Assembly (NCBI RefSeq): GCF_000190435.1
Contig: NC_015152.1
Coordinates: 1,556,458-1,620,457, forward strand
Reading direction: 5' to 3'
Length of the DNA stretch: 64,000 nt
Source: Sphaerochaeta globosa str. Buddy
GTDB taxonomy: Bacteria > Spirochaetota > Spirochaetia > Sphaerochaetales > Sphaerochaetaceae
Shown here one piece after another: positions 19,362 through 28,389 of the stretch. Positions within the stretch are counted from its first letter, which is position 1; every line of letters starts with the position of its first letter. The notes under the pieces are model-generated. The model was not told the DNA's origin. It was given only the letters and a program-made list of their open reading frames with translations, and did no database searches. Position numbers and translations under genes: made by a program.

Positions 19362-21119
19362 TTAGATCAGCTTCTTGGCATCAGGATCAACAGCTACCTG
19401 CTTACCCTTGTAGAGAGTCTCAATCTCTTTCTCAATCTGTACAAACCGCTCACTCTTGAAAGGAACGTTGTTCCAGTCAAGAAAGTTTTGCCTGATGGTA
19501 TTGAAGAATGAGCGAACTTGTTTCTTATCCTCCAAGGCAAATTCACTTGCCAATACCTTGAACAGCAAATCAAATAAATACTGTTGCCGTTCAATAGGGA
19601 CGGAAGCATCTACCGGGTCGAAGGAGTTTTGCTGCAGATAACAAGCATCGATGAGTTCACTCTTCTGATAGACCGTATAGTCGGTAACAGAAGTACCTTC
19701 CTCACCGACGACTTTCATCATCTGGTTGATTTCACTTCCTCGGAAAAGTATGTGACGTGCATAAGCAACTTTTTCAGCTTTGATGACACCCGTATACTTC
19801 GACCAGGAAGAAAGCGGGTCAATGGCAGGATACTTGCGTGCATCGCTGCGCTCCCTGCTCAACCCGTGGAAAGCACCGACAACCTTCAGGGTCGCCTGGG
19901 TAACAGGTTCCTCAAAGTTACCGCCGGCAGGACTTACCGTTCCGCCGATGGTGATGGAACCAAGGCGGCCATCCTTAAGCCTTACTTTTCCTGCGCGTTC
20001 GTAGAATTCAGCAATTCTGCTCTCAAGGTATGCCGGGAAAGCTTCCTCTCCAGGAATCTCCTCAAGTCTTCCACTCATTTCACGCATAGCCTGTGCCCAA
20101 CGGCTTGTTGAATCGGCAAGAAGCAGGATGTTCAGACCCATCTGGCGATAATACTCGGCCAAGGTTACTGCGGTATATACCGATGCTTCCCGGCTGGCTA
20201 CCGGCATGGAAGATGTATTACAGATAATAATGGTTCGTTCCATCAACGAGCGGCCTGTCTTCGGGTCGGTCAGTTCAGGGAACTCTTTCAAAACCTCTAC
20301 AACCTCACCGGCACGTTCACCGCAAGCAGCGATGATTACAATATCCACATCCGCATTACGGCTGGTCAAATGCTGCAAAACCGTCTTGCCTGCACCAAAA
20401 GGTCCGGGAGTACAATAGGTTCCGCCTTTTGCAACGGGAAGGAATGTATCAATGATCCTGATTTTGGTAACCAGGGTTTCATCAGGGCGAAGTCTCTCTT
20501 CATACAGCTTGATCGCTTTCTTGACCGGCCAGGTGAAGACCATGGAAAGTTCTTTCTTGTTGCCTTTGGGATCCTCGATGACACAGACAGTGTCTCGCAC
20601 CCCATAGGTGCCTTTTTCCTTGATTGATACTACCTTGTAGGGAACTTCGGCAAGAGTAAACGGAACCATGATCTGATGGGTAAACAACCCTTCAGGAACC
20701 GTAGCGAAGGTATCACCGGGATACAAGGTGTCGCCAACCTGTACCGTTGGGGTAAAATCCCAGTCTTTCTTGGGGATTGCATCGAGGTAGACTCCACGCT
20801 GCAAAAAGAATCCGCACTGCTCGGCAAGCTGGGGAAGAGGATTCTGTAGACCGTCATAAATTTGTTGCAACAGGCCGGGACCAAGGGCAACACTGAGCAT
20901 TTCATCGGTAAATTCAACACGATCACCTACGGTAATACCATTGGTCATCTCAAACACCTGCAAGGCTGCGGTATTTCCATTGATTCGGATGACTTCACCC
21001 TTGAGGCGGTCTGAACCGACTTGAATATACCCTACTTCATTCTTGGAGATGGCGCTGTCGAACTCGACTGTTACCATGTTTCCATTGACGCCCAGTACAC
21101 GCCCACTTGTATTTGCCAT
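19362..21119 (-). CDS. ntpA: V-type ATP synthase subunit A (catalytic)
   Basis: A 585-residue catalytic ATPase subunit. It has the P-loop [12 protein letters not shown], the V-type non-homologous insertion around residues 110-190, [16 protein letters not shown], and [24 protein letters not shown]. The ATG at 21119 with TGGAG at 6-nt spacing is preferred over an upstream GTG at 21131 that overlaps the preceding gene's stop. Confidence 0.98.
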   Translation of the reverse strand: MANTSGRVLGVNGNMVTVEFDSAISKNEVGYIQVGSDRLKGEVIRINGNTAALQVFEMTNGITVGDRVEFTDEMLSVALGPGLLQQIYDGLQNPLPQLAEQCGFFLQRGVYLDAIPKKDWDFTPTVQVGDTLYPGDTFATVPEGLFTHQIMVPFTLAEVPYKVVSIKEKGTYGVRDTVCVIEDPKGNKKELSMVFTWPVKKAIKLYEERLRPDETLVTKIRIIDTFLPVAKGGTYCTPGPFGAGKTVLQHLTSRNADVDIVIIAACGERAGEVVEVLKEFPELTDPKTGRSLMERTIIICNTSSMPVASREASVYTAVTLAEYYRQMGLNILLLADSTSRWAQAMREMSGRLEEIPGEEAFPAYLESRIAEFYERAGKVRLKDGRLGSITIGGTVSPAGGNFEEPVTQATLKVVGAFHGLSRERSDARKYPAIDPLSSWSKYTGVIKAEKVAYARHILFRGSEINQMMKVVGEEGTSVTDYTVYQKSELIDACYLQQNSFDPVDASVPIERQQYLFDLLFKVLASEFALEDKKQVRSFFNTIRQNFLDWNNVPFKSERFVQIEKEIETLYKGKQVAVDPDAKKLI

Positions 21120-21130
21120 ATCAAACTCCA

Positions 21131-21664
21131 CTAATTGTTCTCTATTTCAGTTTGAATATTGGAGAAGAGACGCTTGAACTCGGCATTTCCCTCCTCACGG
21201 GTAAAGAGACTCTTGCGCTCCAACAGTTTCAGCTTCAGAGCAAAACTTATAAGAGCCTCTATATCAAATGTATGCAAGGTTGCAAGCTCATCCAAAAATT
21301 TCCAAAGCAAGGCAAGCAAAAGCAACTCTGCTTCCAGCACATTTTCTTGGGCAAGAGCCTGACGAACCGTATCACTAATTCTTCCTTCCTTGTCTGCATC
21401 ATTTTTATAGACAGGGTCGGAAAGAGACAGTTTTCGACTTCGCTGTTCAACCAGCTCCTTGTTCACCATTGTTTCAAAGTGTTGATAGGACTTCAAAAAT
21501 GGGTGGGAAGCCTGTTCCCCACTCAACGCTTTGCAAAGCAGTTGATAGTGCTTTTCACTAACCTGTTCCTTGCAAAGGGAGAGGAAGCTTTTGGTGGAAA
21601 ACATAAGCGGGCCATCCAAGCGGAGCGTTGGCAAGGTCGCCACCAAATAATAGTAGGAAGCCAC
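21131..21664 (-). CDS. DUF2764 protein of the V-ATPase operon
   Basis: A 177-residue, charged and helical protein starting MASYYYLVATLPTLRLDGP, which fits the DUF2764 family. The family is typically encoded between V-ATPase subunits E and A in spirochaetes and some Bacteroidetes and Chlamydiae, as here. Its position suggests a structural role comparable to the missing C subunit or a stalk component, but this is inference. It ends a few nucleotides before subunit A. Confidence 0.85.
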   Translation of the reverse strand: MASYYYLVATLPTLRLDGPLMFSTKSFLSLCKEQVSEKHYQLLCKALSGEQASHPFLKSYQHFETMVNKELVEQRSRKLSLSDPVYKNDADKEGRISDTVRQALAQENVLEAELLLLALLWKFLDELATLHTFDIEALISFALKLKLLERKSLFTREEGNAEFKRLFSNIQTEIENN

Positions 21665-21673
21665 TGTGTCTCC

Positions 21674-22276
21674 TTACTTCGCCGAACTGAAGACGATTGT
21701 TTCGATTGCAGGAGAAAGGAACGGCTTAAGTAGCGCTGCTGTCTCATCTGCACTGAAATTATAGAATGAAGCACCATTCTTTTCTGCGATCCTGAAGCCC
21801 GAAGCAAGTGAAGGAATTGCCTTAATCTCAAGTCCCTGTTTGATAGCTGAGCTCAATTCAGCAGAAAGATTCTTGGCAAATTTCTCAAAGTCCTTTTGTC
21901 CAAGCTGCACTTCATGGTTCTTGACATCACCTAGTGATGCAACAACATTGCCGATCAGTGTTATCAAATCGTTGGAGGTATAGGCCTTTTCAACCTGTTC
22001 AACCAACAATCTGTCAAGCTGTGTGCTGATAGCTTTCTTCAAGGAGAGCTGCACATCACGGCTGGCCTGTTGCAGACTCGACCGAGCACTCTGGTCTCGG
22101 GTATCCATCTCCCTTTGGGCTTTCTCCAGCAAGGAGGCTGCTTCTTTTTTTGCCTCTCTGATCAAATCTTCGGCCTGGGCCTTCGCATCAGCAATAATTT
22201 GGGCAGCCTCTTTTTGGGCAACCTCAATACCATCCTTGCGGATGGAAGCAACCAAATCTTGAATTTGTTGAGCCAT
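21674..22276 (-). CDS. ntpE: V-type ATP synthase subunit E (peripheral stalk)
   Basis: A 200-residue protein with a long N-terminal amphipathic Ala/Glu/Lys-rich coiled coil (about 1-85, containing AAQIIADAKAQAEDLIREAK) and a C-terminal globular domain, as in V-ATPase subunit E of the peripheral stator stalk. AGGA lies 6 nt before the ATG. It is the first gene of the operon E, DUF2764, A, B, D, I, K. Confidence 0.92.
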   Translation of the reverse strand: MAQQIQDLVASIRKDGIEVAQKEAAQIIADAKAQAEDLIREAKKEAASLLEKAQREMDTRDQSARSSLQQASRDVQLSLKKAISTQLDRLLVEQVEKAYTSNDLITLIGNVVASLGDVKNHEVQLGQKDFEKFAKNLSAELSSAIKQGLEIKAIPSLASGFRIAEKNGASFYNFSADETAALLKPFLSPAIETIVFSSAK

Positions 22277-22305
22277 CTGATTTCCTACCTTCTACTGTGA
22301 GCATA

Positions 22306-22334
22306 ATGATACGAGATAACGCTGACTTGTGCAA
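22306..22334 (-). promoter_or_regulatory. Predicted promoter of the V-ATPase operon
   Basis: TTGCAC, 17 nt, TATCAT on the minus strand, about 30 nt before the subunit E start. The other roughly 150 nt of this 250-nt gap up to the next promoter show no gene. Confidence 0.65.
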
Positions 22335-22491
22335 TCAAAGGAAAGCCCGTACCTTCAGGACAAACTCCGCCAATTATCTAGCAATGATACAGAAAATTCA
22401 ACCTATTTCGAAATAACTTATAAAAGTTCTTCATCAATTGCTGAAAATCCTCGGTATACCGTTAAAAGCACTGCACCAAAAAGGTATAGGT

Positions 22492-22520
22492 TTGCATACA
22501 TGGCATCCATTTGGTAGGAT
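22492..22520 (+). promoter_or_regulatory. Predicted promoter abutting the 22527 start
   Basis: TTGCAT, 17 nt, TAGGAT, then 6 nt to the ATG at 22527. No Shine-Dalgarno sequence is visible. Confidence 0.5.
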
Positions 22521-22526
22521 GCACCC

Positions 22527-22841
22527 ATGTTATTGAATGAACGATACTCCCATCTCTTCACCAATCAGAAAGTACGTGGCTTGATCCGTATCAAGAACAT
22601 GCAGAACAATAAAATCCTGCTTGTCCCTAGCGAGGACATCGCCTCTGACATCCAGCGTATCCGCTTCGCTCTGGATTTAGGAACCTATGAACATGCTGTT
22701 CTCCAAAAAGAGTACGAAACTATCGGCCTTGAACTTTTTAGCATTGACGCCTACATCCATGCAACAGCAGAAGAAGATTTGGCAGCCTTGCTTTCTGAAC
22801 ATATAAAACAATGTATAGCACAAGCAAAGCCGATGTATTGA
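22527..22841 (+). CDS. Small GIY-YIG-related protein (degenerate motif)
   Basis: A 104-residue protein that resembles the short GIY-YIG nuclease-like family also represented at 24591-24929. The alignment runs through KVRGLIRIKNMQNNKILLV, a region LDLGTYEHAVLQKEYETIG and a final EEDLAALL helix. Here the second motif (YIG) reads ILL and the first is GLI, so nuclease activity is doubtful. Function is unknown. The start lies 6 nt after a -10 box and lacks a Shine-Dalgarno sequence. Confidence 0.75.
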   Translation: MLLNERYSHLFTNQKVRGLIRIKNMQNNKILLVPSEDIASDIQRIRFALDLGTYEHAVLQKEYETIGLELFSIDAYIHATAEEDLAALLSEHIKQCIAQAKPMY

Positions 22842-22866
22842 AGCAAAAGAGTATGCATTGAACCTG

Positions 22867-22885
22867 CCTCTCTAGGAGGCGGCAG
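22867..22885 (+). other. Hairpin that contains a Shine-Dalgarno sequence
   Basis: The segment just before the ATG at 22886 can fold as GCCTC TCTAG GAGGC, with further CTGCC/GGCAG pairing at its base. The AGGAGG ribosome-binding site is inside the stem, and a short T-run follows inside the gene. It may be a weak terminator for the gene ending at 22841 or a translational block. Confidence 0.5.
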
Positions 22886-23314
22886 ATGTTTTACTACCTG
22901 GTATTGAGAACACAACAGAATTTGTTCAGCACAGAGAAGGATGCGTTTCATCTCCTGCAAGCCTGTCAACATAAGCTGACTGCGTGTGACTGTATTCTGA
23001 TAGACTACCTATTGCTGCCGCATTCGCTGCAGCTTATCGTACAAGGCACCATTACGTGTTGCCGGACCAATGCATATTCCATTGACCAGATCGAGGAGCA
23101 CCAACTCCTCTCATTTTTTGGAAAGGTTGGGAAACTTGGGAAAAACTATCCATTCTGCGGAACCTACGAACTCTACCATTGCAGCAATTGTTATGCAGCA
23201 TTAGGAAAGGCAGGATCTTGTGCCCTGCCCTTTCCGCTGTCCGTTATTCTGAAAGTTAAACGCCGGCAATCAAGCAAGAGCCTGCTGGCGATCGTGGGCG
23301 ATGAGATTGCGTAG
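22886..23314 (+). CDS. Uncharacterised Cys-rich ORF, faintly Y1-transposase-like
   Basis: A 142-residue ORF with a strong AGGAGG site 6 nt upstream. Residues 1-55 ([19 protein letters not shown] and [12 protein letters not shown]) follow the pattern of Y1 (REP-associated/IS200-type) transposase domains. In those the second block normally reads MPNHVHLLV with the HUH metal ligands; here it is PHSLQL, so catalysis would be lost. No downstream tyrosine helix is evident. About nine cysteines are spread through the rest. It overlaps the 3' end of the convergent udp gene by 45 nt. It may be a domesticated or decaying element; it could also be spurious. Confidence 0.5.
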   Translation: MFYYLVLRTQQNLFSTEKDAFHLLQACQHKLTACDCILIDYLLLPHSLQLIVQGTITCCRTNAYSIDQIEEHQLLSFFGKVGKLGKNYPFCGTYELYHCSNCYAALGKAGSCALPFPLSVILKVKRRQSSKSLLAIVGDEIA

Positions 23315-24058
23315 ACCTTGCACCGTTACCCGAATGGCATCCTCAGTATCATGCAACTTCGGATTATCCATACCAAGTATTTCTCGCTCCTGGTTCCCTA
23401 CTACGGAAAAGGCACTGCCGCATCGCGCTCCTAGGCGGGCTGCAACCACAAAGAGTGCGGCACTTTCCATTTCGCTGGCCAATACACCCAAGCGTTTCCA
23501 TGCTTCCCATTTGTTGAGCAGCTCGTAGCTGACCGGCATAATGGAGGGGTCATGCTGCCCATAAAAGGAATCCTTGCACTGCACCACCCCGATATGACTT
23601 CGCTTTCCCAACTGTTTGGCGGCTTCAGATAAAGCCTGCACCACCTCGAAAGAGGCTACAGCAGGAAATTCTATGGGGGCGTATTCACGACTGGTTCCTT
23701 CCATGCGTACAGCTGCAGTTGCAATAACCACATCGCCGCCCATGACCGGAAGAGCGATTCCTCCACACGTACCCATACGGATGAAGGTATCGCTTCCACA
23801 CTTGAAAAGTTCTTCCATGGCAATGGATGCCGAAGGCCCACCAATTCCCGTAGAAGTAACTGAAACCTTCTCACCGTCCAGGTACCCTGTATACGTTACA
23901 TACTCACGACTGTCAGCAACCTGATGGGCATCGTCAAAATATTTTGCAATGAGCTTGACCCGCTTTGGGTCTCCGGGAAGGATGACATAACGACCTACAT
24001 CGCCCTCGGCTATCTGTAGATGATATTGAATACCCGTTCCATTCATATAGTCAGACAT
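23270..24058 (-). CDS. udp: Uridine phosphorylase
   Basis: A 262-residue nucleoside phosphorylase of the NP-I family. It has the phosphate-binding [18 protein letters not shown] and [20 protein letters not shown], and the nucleoside-binding region ending [18 protein letters not shown]. The QHDPSIMPV segment favours uridine phosphorylase over purine-specific enzymes. It releases uracil from uridine and would feed the uracil phosphoribosyltransferase at 42516. GAGGAG lies 6 nt before the ATG. Confidence 0.93.
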   Translation of the reverse strand: MSDYMNGTGIQYHLQIAEGDVGRYVILPGDPKRVKLIAKYFDDAHQVADSREYVTYTGYLDGEKVSVTSTGIGGPSASIAMEELFKCGSDTFIRMGTCGGIALPVMGGDVVIATAAVRMEGTSREYAPIEFPAVASFEVVQALSEAAKQLGKRSHIGVVQCKDSFYGQHDPSIMPVSYELLNKWEAWKRLGVLASEMESAALFVVAARLGARCGSAFSVVGNQEREILGMDNPKLHDTEDAIRVTVQGLRNLIAHDRQQALA

Positions 24059-24079
24059 AGAAGACTCCTCATACCCACC

Positions 24080-24108
24080 ATGGTATCACCACAAAAACAG
24101 AAGTGCAA
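24080..24108 (-). promoter_or_regulatory. Predicted promoter of udp
   Basis: TTGCAC, 17 nt, TACCAT on the minus strand, about 20 nt before the udp start, with a Shine-Dalgarno sequence between. Confidence 0.5.
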
Positions 24109-24114
24109 GGAAGC

Positions 24115-24594
24115 TTAATATCCTAGCGTCTTCAGAAGGGAGGCAAGGATTGTAAAGCGTTCGCCCAACCGTTCCCCTTCCAAACCGATTGCATCAGCTA
24201 GAAGACGAATATCGGTATCAATCATTTCATTATCGGTGCATACTTGCACCGTCATTGCATCCCCTTGCATGCCGATGCGGTCGATCTGGGTGTGTTCTGG
24301 ATCATAATACTTGGGAAAGCGATAGGCATCCTGGAAATACTGACTGGTCCTGCAAACCAAAATTGCCAAATCCAAAACCCTATGCAAGGGCAATTCCTCG
24401 CTCTGGCGAGACCACTTTTCACCTGTATGCCGCCATACTTTTGCTGAGGCTTCCACACTACCGCGATCGTTCCACTGGGCCAATCCTATCGACAGGCCCT
24501 TTGCGTCGCTTGCCTGGGCTTGGATGCCATCCACATTCTCGTAATTCGGCACCACGATTACCGGCTTATGCTTGAGCGTTGTAGGAATATTCAT
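24115..24594 (-). CDS. Conserved hypothetical protein (DUF6530-like)
   Basis: A 159-residue soluble protein beginning MNIPTTLKHKPVIVVPNYEN with a conserved core (DAKGLSIGLAQWNDRG, VWRHTGEKWSRQSEELPLHR). From memory this resembles the DUF6530 family, whose function is not known. It overlaps the upstream GIY-YIG gene by 4 nt (ATGA) and has AAGGAG upstream, so the two are translationally coupled. Confidence 0.8.
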   Translation of the reverse strand: MNIPTTLKHKPVIVVPNYENVDGIQAQASDAKGLSIGLAQWNDRGSVEASAKVWRHTGEKWSRQSEELPLHRVLDLAILVCRTSQYFQDAYRFPKYYDPEHTQIDRIGMQGDAMTVQVCTDNEMIDTDIRLLADAIGLEGERLGERFTILASLLKTLGY

Positions 24595-24929
24595 ACCTGT
24601 ATCTCCTTCGCATCAGGAAAATTTTCCTTTTGCAGTTGTAAAAGAATAGCTAAATCCTCATCGATAGAGGTTTCATCTTCCGTCTTAGGGAGCACCTGTA
24701 CTACTTCAAAGTACAGGCTTTCTTCACCATACCTAGTAAACGTGGTTTGTAATGTGGGAATAGTAGCAAGCGCTCCTACAGACAATCTGAAGAAAATGCG
24801 ATCCTTAACCTTTTCCATATCATGAGAAATGCCGATATACCGCTCATTCGTACGGCTGCAGGTGAGCAGAAAGCATCCCTTAACGGTTTGCATTTGCTCA
24901 TAGTGTCGTCTCATTTCCTTCCGATTCAT
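24591..24929 (-). CDS. GIY-YIG nuclease-family protein
   Basis: A 112-residue protein of the compact GIY-YIG-like family common in Firmicutes. It starts MNRKEMRRHYEQMQTVKGCF, with the second motif preserved as RYIGISHD, then FFRLSVGALATIPTLQTTFTRYG, and a C-terminal DEDLAILLQLQ helix. Whether it cleaves DNA is unknown. It shares the family with the gene at 22527. The start has AGAGG at 6-nt spacing, and its -35 box lies in the loop of the mutS2 terminator. Confidence 0.82.
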   Translation of the reverse strand: MNRKEMRRHYEQMQTVKGCFLLTCSRTNERYIGISHDMEKVKDRIFFRLSVGALATIPTLQTTFTRYGEESLYFEVVQVLPKTEDETSIDEDLAILLQLQKENFPDAKEIQV

Positions 24930-24967
24930 CCAAAGCCTCTTTGATATTTAGTAATTTACTAATTTAC

Positions 24968-24996
24968 TATATACAGAAAAAAGCCTCTCCTGTAAA
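24968..24996 (-). promoter_or_regulatory. Predicted promoter of the GIY-YIG gene, overlapping a terminator
   Basis: TTTACA, 17 nt, TATATA on the minus strand. The -35 hexamer is the loop of the mutS2 terminator hairpin. Confidence 0.45.
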
Positions 24997-25003
24997 GAGA
25001 GGC
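24977..25003 (-). terminator. Rho-independent terminator after mutS2
   Basis: GCCTCTC / GAGAGGC, a 7-bp perfect stem with a 7-nt loop, followed on the minus strand by TTTTTT. It lies about 10 nt after the mutS2 stop codon. Confidence 0.9.
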
Positions 25004-25012
25004 AACCAGGAT

Positions 25013-27361
25013 TTAGAGCATTACGTACGTTTTTCCCATTCCCCCATCTTCAGGAAGAGCAAAACGATAGTCCTGAACTGAACGATGTTCTTTCAGATAC
25101 CCTCCAATTCCTTTGCTTAAAATTCCATCCCCATAGCCATGAATAATGGAAAAGGTACTCATTCCATGCACCAATGCACTTTCAATTTGTTGATCAAGCA
25201 AGCGCAAGGCTTCTTCAAGAATGAGCCCTCTGACATCCAGCACCAATTTAGGTTCAGGGGCACTGCTTTGAAAGAGCACCGATACTTTTTGATCTTGCCG
25301 TTTGGGTAAAAAGAGTTGCGAAGCTGAAAGTGTCATCCTCATGGTGCCGATAGCCACAACAAAGCTGTTTCTCCCTTTCTTTTCAAGGATTTTGCCTTCG
25401 CGCTTTGCACTTCCACATAAAACATCCATACCGACTTCCAATTGCATGGGGTCCTCTGGTTTCAGGTATTCAATTTCATCTTCATACTGCTGCAATTGCT
25501 CTTGCTGGTCGTCCACCTTTTCAGAAAGACTTTCGATATAGGTCTTGACCTGCTTGGTCTTCTCCTTGGTTATCTCCCCATTACGGAGCTCTGCAACAAG
25601 ATTCTCCAACTCTTTGCGTTTCTTTTGCATAAACCGGGCAAGTTCGGTAGTTTGTTCCTGTTTCAACTGTGCTTCTCGCTGCTTGACTCTGAGTTCTTTC
25701 AATTGCAAGTCTTTCACCTCTGATTGCAGACTGAGATATCGCTTATGCATGGCCGTCTCTTCACGCTCAAGTTCCCGTCTTTTTGCTTCCAGATCCTTGA
25801 TGATCGAACCGATTTGAACTGCTTCACTGCCAAGGTACTGTTCGGCCATTGCCAAGACTTGCTCGGGAAGCTTCATAAGCCTTGCCGTGTCCAGAGCATG
25901 GCTTTCACCGGGAAGCCCCTGAATAATGCGGAACGTAGGAAGGTGCGAGTTCTCATTGAACTCCATGGAGGCATTGATTACCTCCTCTTTGGCATACGCA
26001 AATTGCTTCAGCACTCCGTGATGGCTGGTAACCAACGTCAATGCTGCTTTTTGCAGGCAGTACTCCAAGGCGGCACGGGCAATAGCTGAACCTTCCACCG
26101 GATCGGTTCCACTTCCCAGCTCATCGAGAATTACTAAGGAACGCTCAGTCATATGCGCAAGAATGTGTGCGATTTGCTTCATATGACCACTGAAGGTCGA
26201 AAGTTCCTGTTCAATTGACTGCTCGTCACCGATATCAGTAAATATATCATCGAAAATGGGAAGGGAGCTGCCTTCCTGGGCGGGAATATACCCACAATAT
26301 TGATTGAGCAACGCGAACAGCCCAATCGTTTTGATGGTGACGGTTTTTCCACCGGCATTCGGGCCGCTGATAACCACTGCCTTAATTTTCGAATCGAGCT
26401 GCATGGTGATAGGGATGACTTTCCGGCCAAGCAAAGGGTGTCTGGCCTTCAGAAGCGTACAGCGCTCGCTATCCAAATCGGTTCTGCTGCACCCCTTTTC
26501 CAAAGACCATAATGCGATGGAAAGTCGTGCATCGGTTTGCCCGACGCGCTTAGCGAGATCATCCAGCTGTCTGCGACACGATCGTACTTCTTCGTTGAGC
26601 TGTCTAAGAATTTTCGCTATTTCTATCAGAATCTGATTCTGGGCCATGACTACCGAGTTATTCATCTCAACCAAAGGATAGGGTTCCATGAAAACTGTAT
26701 TACCGGTTGCCGAGCTGCTGGTGATGAATCCCTGCACATTGGTCCTTCGATCACTACGCACCGGAATCACCAGTCTGCCATCCCTGAGAGCTTCCTGATC
26801 GGCTTGGACAACTTCCTTATTGGTATGAATGAACTGACTACAGTAACGAGCCCGTTCATTCTTGCGCATCTCAACTTCCCTTCGCAGCTGTTTGAGGGCT
26901 GGATGGGACTCCTTGACTTGCCCCGAATCGTCAAGCACTTCCAAAATCTGATTGCTTGCATGGTTTAGGTTTTCATCGATTGATTCACCGATCAATGACC
27001 GAAGGCAACTAAAAGAGGTGCCATCCTCCAAGGTTTGGTTGCTGAAGGTCTGAAGAATTTGTGCACTGGCAATATACCGGGCGATAGCAACCAATTCAGG
27101 TCCCTCAAGAGCTTTGATAGGATCGTTGACCAGTTCCAGGGAATCCTTGATAGAAGGAAAAGAAGGAAGAGAGCTCGCCATTGCAGTTCCGAGCAGCTTC
27201 ACGAAACTTGCAATCTCTTGCTGACGTTTCAGAAGAAGAGCCTTATCCGTTAAAAATGGTAGTTGGGTGAGACAACTCAAGCCCTCTTCTGCGTGGGCAT
27301 GAGCCTGTATCTGCTTTATTACCTGATTGAAACCCAGTTCATCAATACTCTTGTGATTCAT
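25013..27361 (-). CDS. mutS2: Endonuclease MutS2
   Basis: About 782 residues. It has the MutS2 core with ATPase Walker A (ISGPNAGGKTVTIKTIG), Walker B (LVILDELGSGTDP), a long coiled coil (about 520-630) and a C-terminal Smr endonuclease domain with VLDVRGLILEEALRLLD and IIHGYGDGIL. MutS2 acts against homologous recombination and, in other bacteria, in rescue of collided ribosomes. The ATG at 27361, inside the last codons of rsgA, gives the family's usual length; the frame stays open to 27493. Confidence 0.95.
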   Translation of the reverse strand: MNHKSIDELGFNQVIKQIQAHAHAEEGLSCLTQLPFLTDKALLLKRQQEIASFVKLLGTAMASSLPSFPSIKDSLELVNDPIKALEGPELVAIARYIASAQILQTFSNQTLEDGTSFSCLRSLIGESIDENLNHASNQILEVLDDSGQVKESHPALKQLRREVEMRKNERARYCSQFIHTNKEVVQADQEALRDGRLVIPVRSDRRTNVQGFITSSSATGNTVFMEPYPLVEMNNSVVMAQNQILIEIAKILRQLNEEVRSCRRQLDDLAKRVGQTDARLSIALWSLEKGCSRTDLDSERCTLLKARHPLLGRKVIPITMQLDSKIKAVVISGPNAGGKTVTIKTIGLFALLNQYCGYIPAQEGSSLPIFDDIFTDIGDEQSIEQELSTFSGHMKQIAHILAHMTERSLVILDELGSGTDPVEGSAIARAALEYCLQKAALTLVTSHHGVLKQFAYAKEEVINASMEFNENSHLPTFRIIQGLPGESHALDTARLMKLPEQVLAMAEQYLGSEAVQIGSIIKDLEAKRRELEREETAMHKRYLSLQSEVKDLQLKELRVKQREAQLKQEQTTELARFMQKKRKELENLVAELRNGEITKEKTKQVKTYIESLSEKVDDQQEQLQQYEDEIEYLKPEDPMQLEVGMDVLCGSAKREGKILEKKGRNSFVVAIGTMRMTLSASQLFLPKRQDQKVSVLFQSSAPEPKLVLDVRGLILEEALRLLDQQIESALVHGMSTFSIIHGYGDGILSKGIGGYLKEHRSVQDYRFALPEDGGMGKTYVML

Positions 27362-28316
27362 CCTTGTCCATTCTCGTACGCCAGGAATTTGAACGTTCAT
27401 TCTTGCCAACCCATACAGGGGCCTTGTCGTCAAGTGAGGCAAGCATCCGTAAGTAACTCTCATAACGGTCATAGTGGATTGTATCCGCTTCAACCGCCTC
27501 TTTCACCTTGCATCCGGGTTCATCCTGATGCAGGCACTGTTCATATTCGCAATTTTTTGCAAACGGTGCAAATTCAATGAAAGCCTCTTGCAGAGTTGCC
27601 TTCTCGCGATGGGGTATCTGGATTTCCCGAACACCCGGGGTATCGACAACATTGAACAAAGGACCGCTGATCAAAAGTGAATGGTTGGTAGTGTGCCTGC
27701 CTCGGTTATACTTCTCGCAAACCTCGCTGGTACGTTGGTCGCTGCCAAGCAAACGGTTGATCAACGTTGATTTTCCTACTCCGCTCTGACCTACGAACGC
27801 TACGGTCTTGCCTTCCAATGCCTTGTACAATTTTTGTACGTTCTCACCGGTCTTTGCACTCACCCCAAGAATACTGTACCCAAGTGTCTTATAGAGCTTG
27901 AACCGCTCATATTCATCTTCGGTAAGCAAAAAGTCGCACTTATTCATAACAATCATGACATCGACTCCCTGGCTGCAGGCGATGACACGGTCTATGAAGC
28001 GAGGCCTAAACGGTGGGGTGTCGGCACTGGTGACACATACTATCAGATCCATATTTGCAACGACGGTCTGGTTGTTCCCGCCTTTGGCATTCCAACGTTG
28101 AAAACAGTTACGCCTCTCAAGCCGATCGAGAATGAGGCCTTCATGCTCATTGGTAGGAACAAACGTTACACGATCCCCGACTGCAAGAGGATTATACTCA
28201 TCGGTGACTTGGTAAAGTTGCTTGCCCTTGATACGGCACAGGTAAGTCGCTTTTCCTTCCTCCACCGTATAAATATTGTTAATCCCTCTGCAAATCAGAC
28301 CGGTATGGTTCTCCAT
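27342..28316 (-). CDS. rsgA: Ribosome small subunit-dependent GTPase A
   Basis: A 324-residue RsgA (YjeQ), a circularly permuted GTPase for late 30S assembly. It has the N-terminal OB fold, MNKCDFLL (G4), SAKTG (G5), GQSGVGKSTLINRLLG (G1), RHTTNHS and DTPGVREI (G3), and a zinc-binding tail (CEYEQCLHQDEPGCKVKEAV). GGGGAG lies 5 nt before the ATG at 28316. It forms an operon with mutS2 (20-nt overlap). Confidence 0.97.
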   Translation of the reverse strand: MENHTGLICRGINNIYTVEEGKATYLCRIKGKQLYQVTDEYNPLAVGDRVTFVPTNEHEGLILDRLERRNCFQRWNAKGGNNQTVVANMDLIVCVTSADTPPFRPRFIDRVIACSQGVDVMIVMNKCDFLLTEDEYERFKLYKTLGYSILGVSAKTGENVQKLYKALEGKTVAFVGQSGVGKSTLINRLLGSDQRTSEVCEKYNRGRHTTNHSLLISGPLFNVVDTPGVREIQIPHREKATLQEAFIEFAPFAKNCEYEQCLHQDEPGCKVKEAVEADTIHYDRYESYLRMLASLDDKAPVWVGKNERSNSWRTRMDKDESQEY

Positions 28317-28333
28317 GGATACTCCCCGAATGT

Positions 28334-28362
28334 ACTGTATCTGCAAAACCTTCTCTTGACAA
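28334..28362 (-). promoter_or_regulatory. Predicted promoter of rsgA-mutS2
   Basis: TTGTCA, 17 nt, TACAGT on the minus strand. The -35 box overlaps that of the divergent pentapeptide gene by 5 nt. Confidence 0.6.
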
Positions 28363-28383
28363 CCTAAGCGTATTTGATACTGT
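28356..28383 (+). promoter_or_regulatory. Predicted promoter abutting the pentapeptide-repeat gene
   Basis: TTGACA (consensus -35), 16 nt, TACTGT (weak -10), then 6 nt to the ATG at 28390. No Shine-Dalgarno sequence is visible. Confidence 0.5.
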
Positions 28384-28389
28384 TAAGCT

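Noticed and set aside
22329-22517. A 62-codon plus-strand open frame upstream of the GIY-YIG-like gene
   Set aside because: No ribosome-binding site, no recognisable domain, and it contains the predicted promoter of the next gene.
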